Shown one piece after another: positions 18,984 through 28,000 of a stretch of DNA of 64,000 nucleotides. A program made the position numbers and the translations under genes. Numbering within the stretch: the stretch's first letter is position 1; every line of letters begins with the position of its first letter. This DNA comes from Methanolobus psychrophilus R15. Lineage in GTDB: Archaea; Halobacteriota; Methanosarcinia; Methanosarcinales; Methanosarcinaceae. The stretch is taken from positions 1 to 64,000 of the forward strand of contig CP003083.1 of the NCBI GenBank assembly GCA_000306725.1. Reading direction: 5' to 3'. The notes under the pieces were generated by a model, which was not told where the DNA came from, ran no database searches, and saw only the letters and a list, made by a program, of their open reading frames with translations.

Positions 18984-19393
18984 TCGTAACATCGACTCCC
19001 TCCCATATAATGGCTGAGATCATTTGATCATAAGGTTCCCTTCAACATCGTGTGGGTAATCGAATCCACAGGGAACCTTTCCCTACTGCGAGCATTTAGA
19101 GCAAATGATCTATCAGCCTTTGCATTTTTTTTATATAACGCAATATACTCTTAGAAAATCCTATTTCCCTTCAGACAGAATAAGAGTTGCTTAGTATCTT
19201 TTTCAGGAAACATGCATTAACTTAGACAGGCTTCAAGTGGAATATTATTTTAAGACGCAGAATAGTCTCAGGGAGAAGCAGGTGGGAGAAACCGCAGAGC
19301 TTGTGATCGAGAAACTAAAGATGAAAAAGTTGGTGTAGAAGATTAGAATCAAATGCAAACTTATTTTAAAAACTCGAGCCCCTGTTACAGCAG
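18984..19393. other. Spacer with terminator and an unidentified coding scrap
   Basis: After the katG terminator, a plus-strand frame at about 19190-19338 without a start reads NLDRLQVEYYFKTQNSLREK and ends VIEKLKMKKLV-stop. It looks like a gene tail, but I do not recognise the family. Nothing else is seen. Confidence 0.3.
19032..19079 (+). terminator. Terminator after katG
   Basis: AAGGTTCCC and GGGAACCTT form the base of a hairpin. An inner TGTGG/CCACA pair strengthens it, and T-rich sequence follows. It lies 48 bases past the katG stop. Confidence 0.6.
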
Positions 19394-19897
19394 CTAGTTT
19401 ATTACATGGATATCTTTCAGATTATGAAGCATCTTGTGGAATTCCTCATGTTTGCCTTCGCCGATTTTCTCGATCTCTACAATCTGAAACGATTTTTGCA
19501 TCTCCTCTTGAACTTTCCCGGCAAGATGTTTATCTGCCAATGGAAAAAGGATATTGTCTTCTTTGTTGATATGCTGAGTCAAAAGTTCAATATAGTCTCT
19601 TGAGCTCTTGACTACCGTAGATAGAGCTTCAGAATCCATATTTGCCGAGACTGCTTTAGCTATCGTATCAACATCTCTTCTTCCATGTTCATGCTCTTCC
19701 AGAAGAGAATCTATGATTTCTGTTGAGCCGGGAACATTTGCCCTTCTCATTATAGGAAAAAGATGTTCTTCTTCTTTTGTGTGGTGGCATTTGTCGACAA
19801 AAACTTTCAAGAATTCAACCACGTTCTCAAGATGCTCATGTTCAATTTCCTTTCGGGATTCTATTTTCGTACACATCCCATCCATTATTTTAAGCAT
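19394..19897 (-). CDS. Hemerythrin-like HHE-domain protein, N-terminus out of frame by one G
   Basis: The open frame from ATG 19897 gives 167 residues with His/Glu ligands typical of HHE proteins (IEHEHLENVV, DKCHHTKEEEHLFP, LLEEHEHGRRD, LTQHINKEDNILFPLA). They bind a di-iron centre for O2, NO or iron handling. Family N-terminal sequence continues upstream as TKPTDDLKEEHHAVKL, which includes the first His ligand, but has no start in frame. An ATG at 19959 would start it if the following G run (19953-19957, minus strand) had six G instead of five. So either the gene is frameshifted or the base is a sequencing error. It stands near KatG and fits an oxygen- or NO-stress role. Confidence 0.85.
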   Translation of the reverse strand: MLKIMDGMCTKIESRKEIEHEHLENVVEFLKVFVDKCHHTKEEEHLFPIMRRANVPGSTEIIDSLLEEHEHGRRDVDTIAKAVSANMDSEALSTVVKSSRDYIELLTQHINKEDNILFPLADKHLAGKVQEEMQKSFQIVEIEKIGEGKHEEFHKMLHNLKDIHVIN

Positions 19898-19959
19898 CAG
19901 TTTTACTGCATGATGTTCTTCTTTTAAATCATCGGTTGGTTTCGTATAATTTCCCCCAT

Positions 19960-20228
19960 TATTTTCTTAATAATTTCTTCACTCAATTGCTTATTCTATT
20001 GAGATCATCTTCTATAAAGCCATGTGAGGTGCCAACACTTAATGCATCTCACATCTCAAGCTGACAAGGATTTCTGCTTTCATCCCTCCCAGCTCGGATG
20101 GATACGCTCATATCCATAATAGGCTGTCTAAATCATCATTTGAATAACACAGAAAGATTCCCCATAATTTAAAAATTATCACTTAATTATATGAACCTTA
20201 AGTCCGAATCATCTTGTGAGGCAGAGAG
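19960..20228. other. Leader region of the usp operon
   Basis: An intergenic region between the divergent hemerythrin and usp genes. It contains the 20136 repeat and AT-rich promoter-like sequence (CTTAATTATATGAACC near 20183-20198) ahead of the usp start. No gene is seen. Confidence 0.4.
20136..20153 (+). repeat. Direct repeat flanking the usp/DUF1538 locus, left copy
   Basis: TCATTTGAATAACACAGA recurs with one change at 23694-23711. A similar GGCT-start block precedes each copy. The two bracket the whole usp-DUF1538-PII-usp locus, 3558 bp apart. Confidence 0.5.
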
Positions 20229-20729
20229 ATGACCGCAAAAATAAAGAAAATACTGATAGCTACGGATGGCTCTGAGAACGTAAAGAATGCAGTTCACTGG
20301 GGCATAGGACTGGGAAAAGCGAACGGAGCTAATGTCACTGCTCTTTATGCTCTAACACCCACAGGATTCCGTCATTCAATGCGCGGTGATATGTGGGTTA
20401 AAGAATATTATAACTATTTGAGGGAAGAAGGAAAAAAAGCTATTGATTATGTAGTTGATATTGGTCTCCATGAAGAGGTAAAAGTGGACGCCATAATTAT
20501 CAAAGATAAAAAACCTGTAGATGCAATTATCGATTTCGCAGCAGAGAACGATATCGACCTTATTATAATGGGAACACAAGGAAAAACAGGGGTCGAACGT
20601 GCCTTACTTGGCAGTGTTGCAGAAAATGTTGTACGATACGCAAAAAAACCAGTGCTTGTCATTCCAAGTAGTGAAAGCAAAGAGGCTGCCCCCATCAAGG
20701 AGACCCCGTTTAATGCTGCAGGATTTTAA
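20229..20729 (+). CDS. Universal stress protein UspA family (first copy)
   Basis: A 166-residue Rossmann-like protein: KKILIATDGSENVKNAV at the N-terminus and the ATP-binding signature G-T-x-G-x9-G-S (MGTQGKTGVERALLGS) near 132-152. It is therefore of the ATP-binding class. The C-terminal tail (ESKEAAPIKETPFNAAGF) overlaps the next gene's start by 17 bases, which implies translational coupling to the DUF1538 gene. The 3' two thirds are inside the 649-bp tandem duplication. It is likely a regulatory partner of the membrane proteins that follow, but its role is unproved. Confidence 0.9.
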   Translation: MTAKIKKILIATDGSENVKNAVHWGIGLGKANGANVTALYALTPTGFRHSMRGDMWVKEYYNYLREEGKKAIDYVVDIGLHEEVKVDAIIIKDKKPVDAIIDFAAENDIDLIIMGTQGKTGVERALLGSVAENVVRYAKKPVLVIPSSESKEAAPIKETPFNAAGF

Positions 20730-21054
20730 AGAAACATTCAAGGAGGTAGTCCAGGCTGTATTGCCCTTGACAGCAGCTGTGCTCCTGATCATGGTGGTCA
20801 TTGGCCTTAATTCCGGTATGTTCCTCTCTTTCTTTACAGGGGCTATAATGGTTATAGCAGGCATGGTTTTTTTCCTCATGGGCGTCAAGCTGGGAATGTT
20901 GCCTATCGGAGAATCTATCGGCTCCGAACTTCCAAAGCACAATTCTTTGATCTTCATTGTGGGAGTCGCCTTTTTACTATCTTTCATGGCGACACTTGCA
21001 GAACCTGATGTAAGGGTGCTGAGCACAATGATCGATTCGGTGTCCGAGAATGGT
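20406..21054 (+). repeat. 649-bp tandem duplication, unit 1
   Basis: Bases 20406-21054 are repeated at 21055-21703 with two substitutions noticed by eye (A to G in the CTTTTTACT and GCACAATG stretches). The unit runs from within usp to within the DUF1538 gene. Both ends carry a short GAAT..TAT similarity, which suggests slippage or illegitimate recombination. The high identity indicates a recent event, or an assembly artefact. Confidence 0.9.
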
Positions 21055-21378
21055 TATTATAACTATTTGAGGGAAGAAGGAAAAAAAGCTATTGATTATG
21101 TAGTTGATATTGGTCTCCATGAAGAGGTAAAAGTGGACGCCATAATTATCAAAGATAAAAAACCTGTAGATGCAATTATCGATTTCGCAGCAGAGAACGA
21201 TATCGACCTTATTATAATGGGAACACAAGGAAAAACAGGGGTCGAACGTGCCTTACTTGGCAGTGTTGCAGAAAATGTTGTACGATACGCAAAAAAACCA
21301 GTGCTTGTCATTCCAAGTAGTGAAAGCAAAGAGGCTGCCCCCATCAAGGAGACCCCGTTTAATGCTGCAGGATTTTAA
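20713..21378 (+). CDS. Chimeric DUF1538 N-terminus - UspA C-terminus protein
   Basis: The ATG at 20713 (MLQDFKETFKEVVQAVLPL) opens a DUF1538 membrane protein with three hydrophobic segments to about residue 114 (MIDSVSENG). It then passes in frame into the usp copy (YYNYLREEGKKAIDYV) to give a 221-residue fusion. The product would tether the last two thirds of an UspA domain, including the G-T-x-G-x9-G-S ATP motif but lacking the first beta strand, to half a transporter. It arose at the duplication junction. Whether it folds or is expressed is unknown. Its 3' end overlaps the next start in the same 17-base way as the original pair. Confidence 0.85.
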   Translation: MLQDFKETFKEVVQAVLPLTAAVLLIMVVIGLNSGMFLSFFTGAIMVIAGMVFFLMGVKLGMLPIGESIGSELPKHNSLIFIVGVAFLLSFMATLAEPDVRVLSTMIDSVSENGYYNYLREEGKKAIDYVVDIGLHEEVKVDAIIIKDKKPVDAIIDFAAENDIDLIIMGTQGKTGVERALLGSVAENVVRYAKKPVLVIPSSESKEAAPIKETPFNAAGF

Positions 21379-21703
21379 AGAAACATTCAAGGAGGTAGTC
21401 CAGGCTGTATTGCCCTTGACAGCAGCTGTGCTCCTGATCATGGTGGTCATTGGCCTTAATTCCGGTATGTTCCTCTCTTTCTTTACAGGGGCTATAATGG
21501 TTATAGCAGGCATGGTTTTTTTCCTCATGGGCGTCAAGCTGGGAATGTTGCCTATCGGAGAATCTATCGGCTCCGAACTTCCAAAGCACAATTCTTTGAT
21601 CTTCATTGTGGGAGTCGCCTTTTTGCTATCTTTCATGGCGACACTTGCAGAACCTGATGTAAGGGTGCTGAGCACGATGATCGATTCGGTGTCCGAGAAT
21701 GGT
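21055..21703 (+). repeat. 649-bp tandem duplication, unit 2
   Basis: The second unit of the duplication described for 20406-21054. It restores a complete DUF1538 gene beginning at 21362. Confidence 0.9.
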
Positions 21704-22051
21704 ATTTCCCGTAACGTACTGATCCTGTCCATTGCTCTTGGGGTAGGTTTCTTTGTATCTGTTTCCATGCTCAGGATAGTCTATGGTGTACCGATAAAGT
21801 ACCTGCTGACAGTGGGTTATCTGATCGTTATTATGCTATCCTTTTTCACAAAACCTGAATATCTTGCGATAGCCTATGATGCAGGGGGTGTGACCACAGG
21901 TCCTATGACCGTGCCTGTGATCCTGGCACTGGGTATAGGTGTGGTATCAGTACTGGGGGAAAAGTCTGAGCTGTCCGAAGGCTTCGGCCTGATAGGCCTT
22001 GCTTCAATTGGCCCAATACTAAGCGTGATGCTCATGGGGGTGCTCGCTTGA
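21362..22051 (+). CDS. DUF1538 membrane protein, first subunit
   Basis: A 229-residue integral membrane protein with about six to seven segments. It has the family pattern GMLPIGESIGSELP, VAFLLSFMATLAEPDVRVL and, near the end, YDAGGVTTGPMTVPVI with an intramembrane Gly-rich loop, followed by ALGIGVV. DUF1538 proteins come as adjacent pairs or internal duplications and look like ion or metabolite transporters; the substrate is unknown. ATG 21362 lies within the duplicated usp 3' end. The stop TGA overlaps the TTG start of the second subunit. Confidence 0.88.
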   Translation: MLQDFKETFKEVVQAVLPLTAAVLLIMVVIGLNSGMFLSFFTGAIMVIAGMVFFLMGVKLGMLPIGESIGSELPKHNSLIFIVGVAFLLSFMATLAEPDVRVLSTMIDSVSENGISRNVLILSIALGVGFFVSVSMLRIVYGVPIKYLLTVGYLIVIMLSFFTKPEYLAIAYDAGGVTTGPMTVPVILALGIGVVSVLGEKSELSEGFGLIGLASIGPILSVMLMGVLA

Positions 22052-22773
22052 GTCATAGCCAAAGCTTGCTATCTATATCTGTTGAAGTTCTGCAGGCTTT
22101 GCTGCCTCTGATAGTATTTTTCATAATATTCCAGTTACTCTACCTTAAGTTTCCCTCTTCCCAGCTTGTAAAGCTCTTTCTGGGCATAGCGATGACAGCT
22201 CTTGGAATGATATTATTCCTATATGGTGTTTACAATGGCTTCCTTCCGATAGGAACAGAGATAGGCAGCTTTTTCGGAAAGATGGAGCATCAATGGCTTA
22301 TGATACCAGTTGGCTTCTTCCTTGGCTTCCTTGCCACCTTTGCAGAGCCTGCTGTAAGGGTACTATGCTACCAGATAGAGAAATCATCCAGTGGTTACAT
22401 AAGGTCAAAACTGATGCTTTATACGCTTTCTTTCAGCGTTGCGGTATTTGTTGCCATAGGAATGGCCAAACTGGTGTATGGGATTCCCTTCCTTTACATT
22501 ATTGTACCCGGCTATCTTCTTGCTATAGTGTTGATGTGGCTTTCGGATAAGGATTTCATAGCTATTGCCTTTGACGCGGGAGGAGTGGCTACAGGTCCCA
22601 TGGCCGTCACTTTCCTCATGTCGATGGCCGTTGGTGTGGCATCAGCCCAAGAGGGCAGAGATCCCGTAATTGATGGTTTTGGTATGATAGCACTCATAGC
22701 GCTGGCACCCATTATCTTTGTGATGCTCTTAGGCGTATATATGAGATATATTGGAGGTAAAAATAATGTCTGA
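22048..22773 (+). CDS. DUF1538 membrane protein, second subunit
   Basis: A 241-residue paralogue of the preceding subunit: NGFLPIGTEIGSFFG, FFLGFLATFAEPAVRVL and FDAGGVATGPMAVTFL align with the same motifs. Translation probably starts at TTG 22048 overlapping the previous TGA, so the two subunits are coupled and likely form a heterodimer. The stop overlaps the PII gene start by a few bases. The conserved AEP and DAGG-TGP motifs in both halves suggest an inverted or repeated transporter core. Confidence 0.87.
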   Translation: MSHSQSLLSISVEVLQALLPLIVFFIIFQLLYLKFPSSQLVKLFLGIAMTALGMILFLYGVYNGFLPIGTEIGSFFGKMEHQWLMIPVGFFLGFLATFAEPAVRVLCYQIEKSSSGYIRSKLMLYTLSFSVAVFVAIGMAKLVYGIPFLYIIVPGYLLAIVLMWLSDKDFIAIAFDAGGVATGPMAVTFLMSMAVGVASAQEGRDPVIDGFGMIALIALAPIIFVMLLGVYMRYIGGKNNV

Positions 22774-23143
22774 TGAAAATGATCTGGTCCTTATAGTAAC
22801 AATAGTAAAAAAAGGATGGGGTGACAAGGTTGTGAAAGCATCTAGGAAAGCAGGTGCCAAGGGAGGAACGATTATCTTTGGTCGCGGTACAGGAGTCCAT
22901 GAGAACAAGAGTCTTCTTGGAATGCTGATTGAACCGGAAAAAGAAGTTGTACTTACATTGGCTGAGTCTGCAAATACAGATGCCATTATAGAAAAGATCA
23001 ATGAAGACGTGAGTCTTAATAAACCGGGAACTGGACTAGGTTTCGTTATTTCTCTTGAAAAAGTGTTCGGTACAGCCCATGTGATCTGTGATTTGCATCA
23101 AAATTGTGAACTCCATGTACTGGAAGACGAAGATGATTCATAA
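22766..23143 (+). CDS. PII-family signalling protein linked to DUF1538
   Basis: A 125-residue ferredoxin-like-fold protein of the GlnB/PII type: DLVLIVTIVKKGWGDKVVKASRKAGA, IIFGRGTGVHENKSL in the T-loop position and IEPEKEVVLTLAE. The usual GlnB T-loop tyrosine motif is missing, so classic uridylylation is unlikely. ATG 22766 follows GGAGG and overlaps the DUF1538 stop, so the PII protein is made with the transporter. It probably gates it in response to a nucleotide or metabolite. The C-terminus is acidic (EDEDDS). Confidence 0.88.
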   Translation: MSDENDLVLIVTIVKKGWGDKVVKASRKAGAKGGTIIFGRGTGVHENKSLLGMLIEPEKEVVLTLAESANTDAIIEKINEDVSLNKPGTGLGFVISLEKVFGTAHVICDLHQNCELHVLEDEDDS

Positions 23144-23209
23144 GAATGATCTAATGCAAAATTTAAGAAACAAAATCTGATTGTTTAAAGTATGATCTGG
23201 AGGTATAAC

Positions 23210-23647
23210 ATGTGCACGGTAATCAGAAAGATAATGATAGCTACAGATGGTTCGGAAAACTCTATGAATGCCATAGATTGTGGTATTGGACTAGCAAAGG
23301 CAAACGGTGCCGAAGTTAAAGCCGTTCATGTCATTTCTCCTAGGAATACTCCAGTTATGCTTGGCGATATATGGTTAAAGGCATTGGATGAACAGTTGAA
23401 AAAAGAGGGTATTAAAGCCACCGAATATGTAGTAGCGGTAGGTAAAAGTCATGGAGTGCACGTGGAGCCTTTGGTGGTTAGTGCAAAGACCACTCGTGAT
23501 GGAATCATTGATTTTGCCAAAGAAAACAACATAGATCTCATAGTTATGGGAACTCTAGGAAGGACAGGATTCAGCCGCGTATTACTTGGAAGTGTTGCAG
23601 AAAGCGTAGTTCGATATTCTAAAAAAAGAGTGCTTGTTGTTCCATAA
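23210..23647 (+). CDS. Universal stress protein UspA family (second copy)
   Basis: A 145-residue UspA paralogue with KIMIATDGSENSMNAI and the ATP motif MGTLGRTGFSRVLLGS. The ATG at 23210 follows CTGGAGGTATAAC. It shares DGSEN, GIGLAKANGA and SVAE-VVRY with the first copy but lacks the long tail. It closes the DUF1538-PII locus, 66 bp after the PII gene, and probably belongs to the same transcript. Confidence 0.9.
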   Translation: MCTVIRKIMIATDGSENSMNAIDCGIGLAKANGAEVKAVHVISPRNTPVMLGDIWLKALDEQLKKEGIKATEYVVAVGKSHGVHVEPLVVSAKTTRDGIIDFAKENNIDLIVMGTLGRTGFSRVLLGSVAESVVRYSKKRVLVVP

Positions 23648-23677
23648 GCCATTATTTGCAGCTATAGTTGAGTATTT

Positions 23678-23711
23678 GGCTCTGTAAAAATCCTCATTTG
23701 AATAACATAGA
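23678..23711 (+). repeat. Direct repeat flanking the usp/DUF1538 locus, right copy, with MITE-like end
   Basis: Begins GGCTCTGTAAAAATCCTC, a variant of the MITE end at 29303 and 50255 (reversed), and continues TCATTTGAATAACATAGA, the match to 20136-20153. Confidence 0.5.
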
Positions 23712-23738
23712 CAACCTTGGCATACCTGCCAAGGTTGT
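23711..23738 (+). terminator. Terminator of the usp/DUF1538/PII unit
   Basis: A perfect 12-bp stem (ACAACCTTGGCA / TGCCAAGGTTGT) with a four-base loop, 64 bases past the usp stop. Confidence 0.65.
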
Positions 23739-23876
23739 GCACTATTAGCTTAATTTTAATCTCTTTTATCTGATTCCAGTATTTCCTGGACTTGATTTCT
23801 TCCTGAGCTCTACCTTCTTTCAAGAAAGATGCTTCTGAAAACAATATATAAATATAATTAGTCCTAAACTTACATT

Positions 23877-24827
23877 ATGCCAGGTATACCGAGATTATTG
23901 ATCTGTATCGGACGTTTCTCACTGCTTCACGTGATAATTTACAGTTTAGCTGCCTACATTTTTCTAAGCTTGCTAAACACATTCCCTGAATCCGGGAAAA
24001 CATCTCTCTATTTTTTCGAACCTTATAGATACCCTGACATCTTGGTAATAGTATCCCAATTAATTCGAGGAATGTTGCTAGCCATCATAATCTATCCCTT
24101 TTATGAAAGCATTGTGAAAGGTAAATATGGCCTGCTTATTCTCTTTGGAACTTTGTGGGGACTTGGATTACTAGCTTCAGTGGAGCCTACACCAGGGTCC
24201 ATAGAAGGAATGATTTATACACAGACCAGCGTCATCGAACATTTAATCGTACTTATTGCAGTGGCAATCCAATCACTGATATTTTGTATATTGTTCCTTT
24301 ATTGGGAAAGAAGTGGCAACGGTAGAGAATGTGTATATATGCAGGGCTTTCACCTAAAAGATGTACTAAAATGGAATTACATAAAACGTTTCACTCTAAT
24401 CCATATTATCACTTATTGGATTATTGGGATGACCTTCTACCAACTACAAGGATATGAGGAAGCCTTAGCTACCATGGATGCATTTGAACTATATCGTCCT
24501 TTGGAAAGTTTCTTTATGGTTGCGGTAGTATTCTTTGGACAGATAGTGCGCGGTATTATCCTTGCACTGCTGATATATCCTTTCTACTTAACCTTTAGAG
24601 AACAAAAGCATGGCTGGCTGCTATTATTTGGACTATTATGGTTCATCACTGGCATAGGATCAGTGTTCTTTACGCCAGAGTTGCTGGAATCAATAATTAC
24701 AGGAGAAGAACTTGGTGAATTACTGCGTGAACTAAGGGTAGGAGTTCCTGAAATCACCACACAGATGCTGTTATTTTCATGGTTGTTCAGCAAATATGAA
24801 AGAACTAAATCCGTGGACAGGGAATGA
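23877..24827 (+). CDS. Membrane protein with internal duplication, unknown function
   Basis: A 316-residue protein with about eight hydrophobic segments. The two halves are alike: FSLLHVIIYSLAAYIFL / FTLIHIITYWIIGMTFY near 14 and 171, and QLIRGMLLAIIIYPFYESI / QIVRGIILALLIYPFYLTF near 62 and 221, followed by GLLILFGTLWGLGLL / GWLLLFGLLWFITGI. So it arose by duplication of a unit of about 155 residues. No known family is recognised. No ribosome site stands out, and a leaderless start is possible. Confidence 0.75.
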   Translation: MPGIPRLLICIGRFSLLHVIIYSLAAYIFLSLLNTFPESGKTSLYFFEPYRYPDILVIVSQLIRGMLLAIIIYPFYESIVKGKYGLLILFGTLWGLGLLASVEPTPGSIEGMIYTQTSVIEHLIVLIAVAIQSLIFCILFLYWERSGNGRECVYMQGFHLKDVLKWNYIKRFTLIHIITYWIIGMTFYQLQGYEEALATMDAFELYRPLESFFMVAVVFFGQIVRGIILALLIYPFYLTFREQKHGWLLLFGLLWFITGIGSVFFTPELLESIITGEELGELLRELRVGVPEITTQMLLFSWLFSKYERTKSVDRE

Positions 24828-24905
24828 TGTGATTGTGGTGGATAATACTTACATGTAATATATTATAAAGCATACAATATTTGGCGGTGTGCAGCAGCCC
24901 CTCAT

Positions 24906-25040
24906 TCAAGTATTATTTGTTCGTTCAATCATGTCGTCAGGTGCCCAACTCATATGAAAGAGGTCCGGAGTTTGAATTTCCGCAGGTCCATCGTTATCTT
25001 CATTCCATGGCTGTAGATTCACGAAATTGCGGCAGTTCAA
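24906..25040 (-). CDS. Possible 44-residue protein directly after the hybrid kinase
   Basis: A TTG at 25040 touches the kinase stop codon, and the frame runs 44 codons (NFVNLQPWNEDNDGPAEI, then DLFHMSWAPDDMIERTNNT). The composition looks like protein rather than noise. No family is recognised. It may instead be the tail of a lost gene. Confidence 0.25.
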   Translation of the reverse strand: MNCRNFVNLQPWNEDNDGPAEIQTPDLFHMSWAPDDMIERTNNT

Positions 25041-28000
25041 TTAATGATGTGAACCCTTGCCAGCAAGGATGATATCATTCCATTTGCCTAGCAATTCCCC
25101 AAGTGTTTTCAATGTGATGGGTTTGGACATATAATCATCCATTCCAGCTTCAATGAATAGCTCCCTATCACCTTGCATTGCATGTGCGGTCAATGCAATT
25201 ATTGGTATGTTCTTATTTAGTACCTTGGAATCTGGACTCCTGATATGCTTTGTAGCTTCCAGACCATCCATCTCAGGCATTTGTACATCCATGAACACCA
25301 GATCATAAGGCATAATCTCCAGAGCTTTAATTGCTTCGATGCCATTGTTAACAGCATTGACATTGAAGCCATCTCTCATCAGCATCTCTTGAGCTACTTT
25401 TTGGCTGTATATATCGTCCTCGACCAGCAAGATGTTTAACATATGATTGCCACTTTGAAGCAAATCAGCCTGTTCTGATTTTTCTATCCACCCTGTTTGG
25501 GACTGTTTGTCAAGCCGTACGGTGAACCAAAACTCAGAACCCTTTCCAACTTCACTGGTCACGCCGATCTCGCCGCCCATCATTTCAGCCAATTGTTTGG
25601 ATATTGCCAGGCCCAGACCACTGCCACCGAATCTACGGGTATTAGAGGCGTCAGCCTGAGTGAACTTCTCAAATATCAGGTCAATCTTCTCTTCAGGAAT
25701 GCCAATACCTGTATCCGTTACTGCAAAGCGCAGCATTACGGTATCTACTTCCAGGTATTCTATTGAAACGTGGATTGTCACCTCTCCTTCCATAGTGAAT
25801 TTGATTGCATTCCCTGTAAGGTTGGTCAGAATCTGGGTCAAACGCCCCGGGTCTCCTTGAAGCAATAATGGGACATCTTCTTCTATGTTGCAGGACAGTT
25901 CCAACCCCTTGCTATGTGCACGCAGGCTCATGGTCTTTACTAATCCTTCTAGCAGAACCTGCAGGTCAAAGTCCAGTTTTTCCAGCTCAAGTTTACCCGC
26001 ATCTATCTTAGACAGGTCAAGCACGTCCTCTATAAGGTTAAGAAGTATTCCTCCACTTCTTTGTACAATTTCGGCATAGTGTCGTTGCACATCATTTATC
26101 TCGGTTTCCAGCAACAAATCCGTAAAACCGATTATCGCATTCATAGGTGTGCGAATCTCATGGCTCATGGTGGCAAGGAATTCAGACTTGGCTATGTTGG
26201 CAGCTTCTGCAGATTCTTTTGCCTCTAATAGCTCCCACTCCTTCTTCTTGAGTTCAGTGATATCATTATTGACTATTATAGCTCCCAACATTTCACCGTT
26301 ATCATTTAGAACTGGAGCCGTATAATTCAGTATGATTCTTCTCTTTTGATCAAATGCTTCAATTTCTATGAGTTCATCCTTTACTGTTATACCTTCTTTG
26401 ATAGTGTGAGCCAGTGCCCAGCCTTCTGGAAGTATCTCTTCTCCCGAGGGCAGTCTCCATGCCTTAAATACTCCATATTCTCCAGGAGAGACAAGGGGTT
26501 CAGCTCCCCATATACGCTTTCCCGCAGGATTCCCGCGCAGCAATTTTCCCTTATTATCGGCAAGCCACAGTCCAATTGGTAGAATATCGAATATCTTGTT
26601 TAGCAGTTTTTCACGTTGCTTTAATTCATCTTCTGCCTTCTTACGTTCAGTGATGTCCTGTAGCTGTTCTACTATAAAGAGAATCTCTCCATCTTCATCC
26701 AGTATTGGATTGCTTGTTGCCCTTATGTACTTATCAAACTCAGGTACGTATCTATCTGCAGTTTCAATCCTTTTGCTCTTCAGGGCTTTCTTTGTTTGAC
26801 AATTTTTGCATTCCTCTTCACGCCCAATTAGCTCATAACATTTCTTACCCGCCACTTCCTCTGGCGAGATGTTCAGTAATTCATAACCAGCTTTATTGTA
26901 GCGTATTATTGTTAGATCAGGGTTCTGAAAAGCTACAGCATCCTGTAATTGGTCAAGCATCGATTCCAGGATATTGGAAGTTTCGCTAAGGTCTTTCTCT
27001 GCTTTCTTTCGGTCTGTTATGTCCCATAAGATACCCTGAAGAAGGAATGGATCACCATTTTCATCACTTCTGACCCATGTTCTATCATCGACCCAATGTA
27101 TACTGCCTTTTTTATCGATAAGCCTATAATCCTGTCTGTATTCCGCTATACCTGCAGCCAGATTATCCTGAACCTCTTGGGTCACCCTTATTAGATCATC
27201 AGGATGAATAATATCAGCAAATAGGATACATCCGGATGTAAATTCATTTGCTTCGTAACCCAAAAGATTAAAGACATTTTCTGACACATACCTGACAGGC
27301 CAGTTATCTTTTATTTCCCATACAAAGGCACAAGCTGGCGAACGATTGAAGATAAAACTCAATTCCTCATACTTTTGGAAAGATTCCTTTAATTCTTCTT
27401 CTATGATCTTACGCTCTTCTTCCCTGCCAATTGCCGAAGCTATGAGCCCTAGGATTCTTTGATCATCCTCACTGAGATCTACATCATCCTGATAGACCAC
27501 ACATAACGAACCAACAGTCTCATTGCAACATATGACCGGATGGCCAATATAGGTCTTCAAGCCATATGATATCACGTTTGGATCTGTTTTAGCATAAGAT
27601 GTTTCATCCAGGTGATACACCACAAAAGGTTCCAGGATTCCTAATTTGATTACGTCATAGCAGACATGTCCTTCAGGGCTATCCTCAGATACGTAGTCTG
27701 GAGGTGTATGCCATTGACCAACTGAAAATAGCATATTCCCATTAAGTCGGTTGTATATTGCACAAGTACCGCCCAGGAGTTCACCACTAAGAGCTGCCAG
27801 AGCATTCATATTTTTTTCATAATCGGTACTGAGATTGATCAGGCAATCGTTAATCCTGGAGAGTCTTTCACCACTTATCCTCAGTGTGTCCACTGTTTTT
27901 TTGTGTTCTGTGATATCACGAACTATAGCTTGAAGAATAGTTTCGCCCTCGATATCGAGAGAGTTAAAGCTTACCTCTACATCGAAAGGGCTGCCATCAC

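Noticed and set aside
20599-20712. Upstream start for the DUF1538 proteins (20599 and 21248)
   Set aside because: The extension overlaps usp almost entirely and reads as its alternate frame; ATG 20713/21362 fits the family start.
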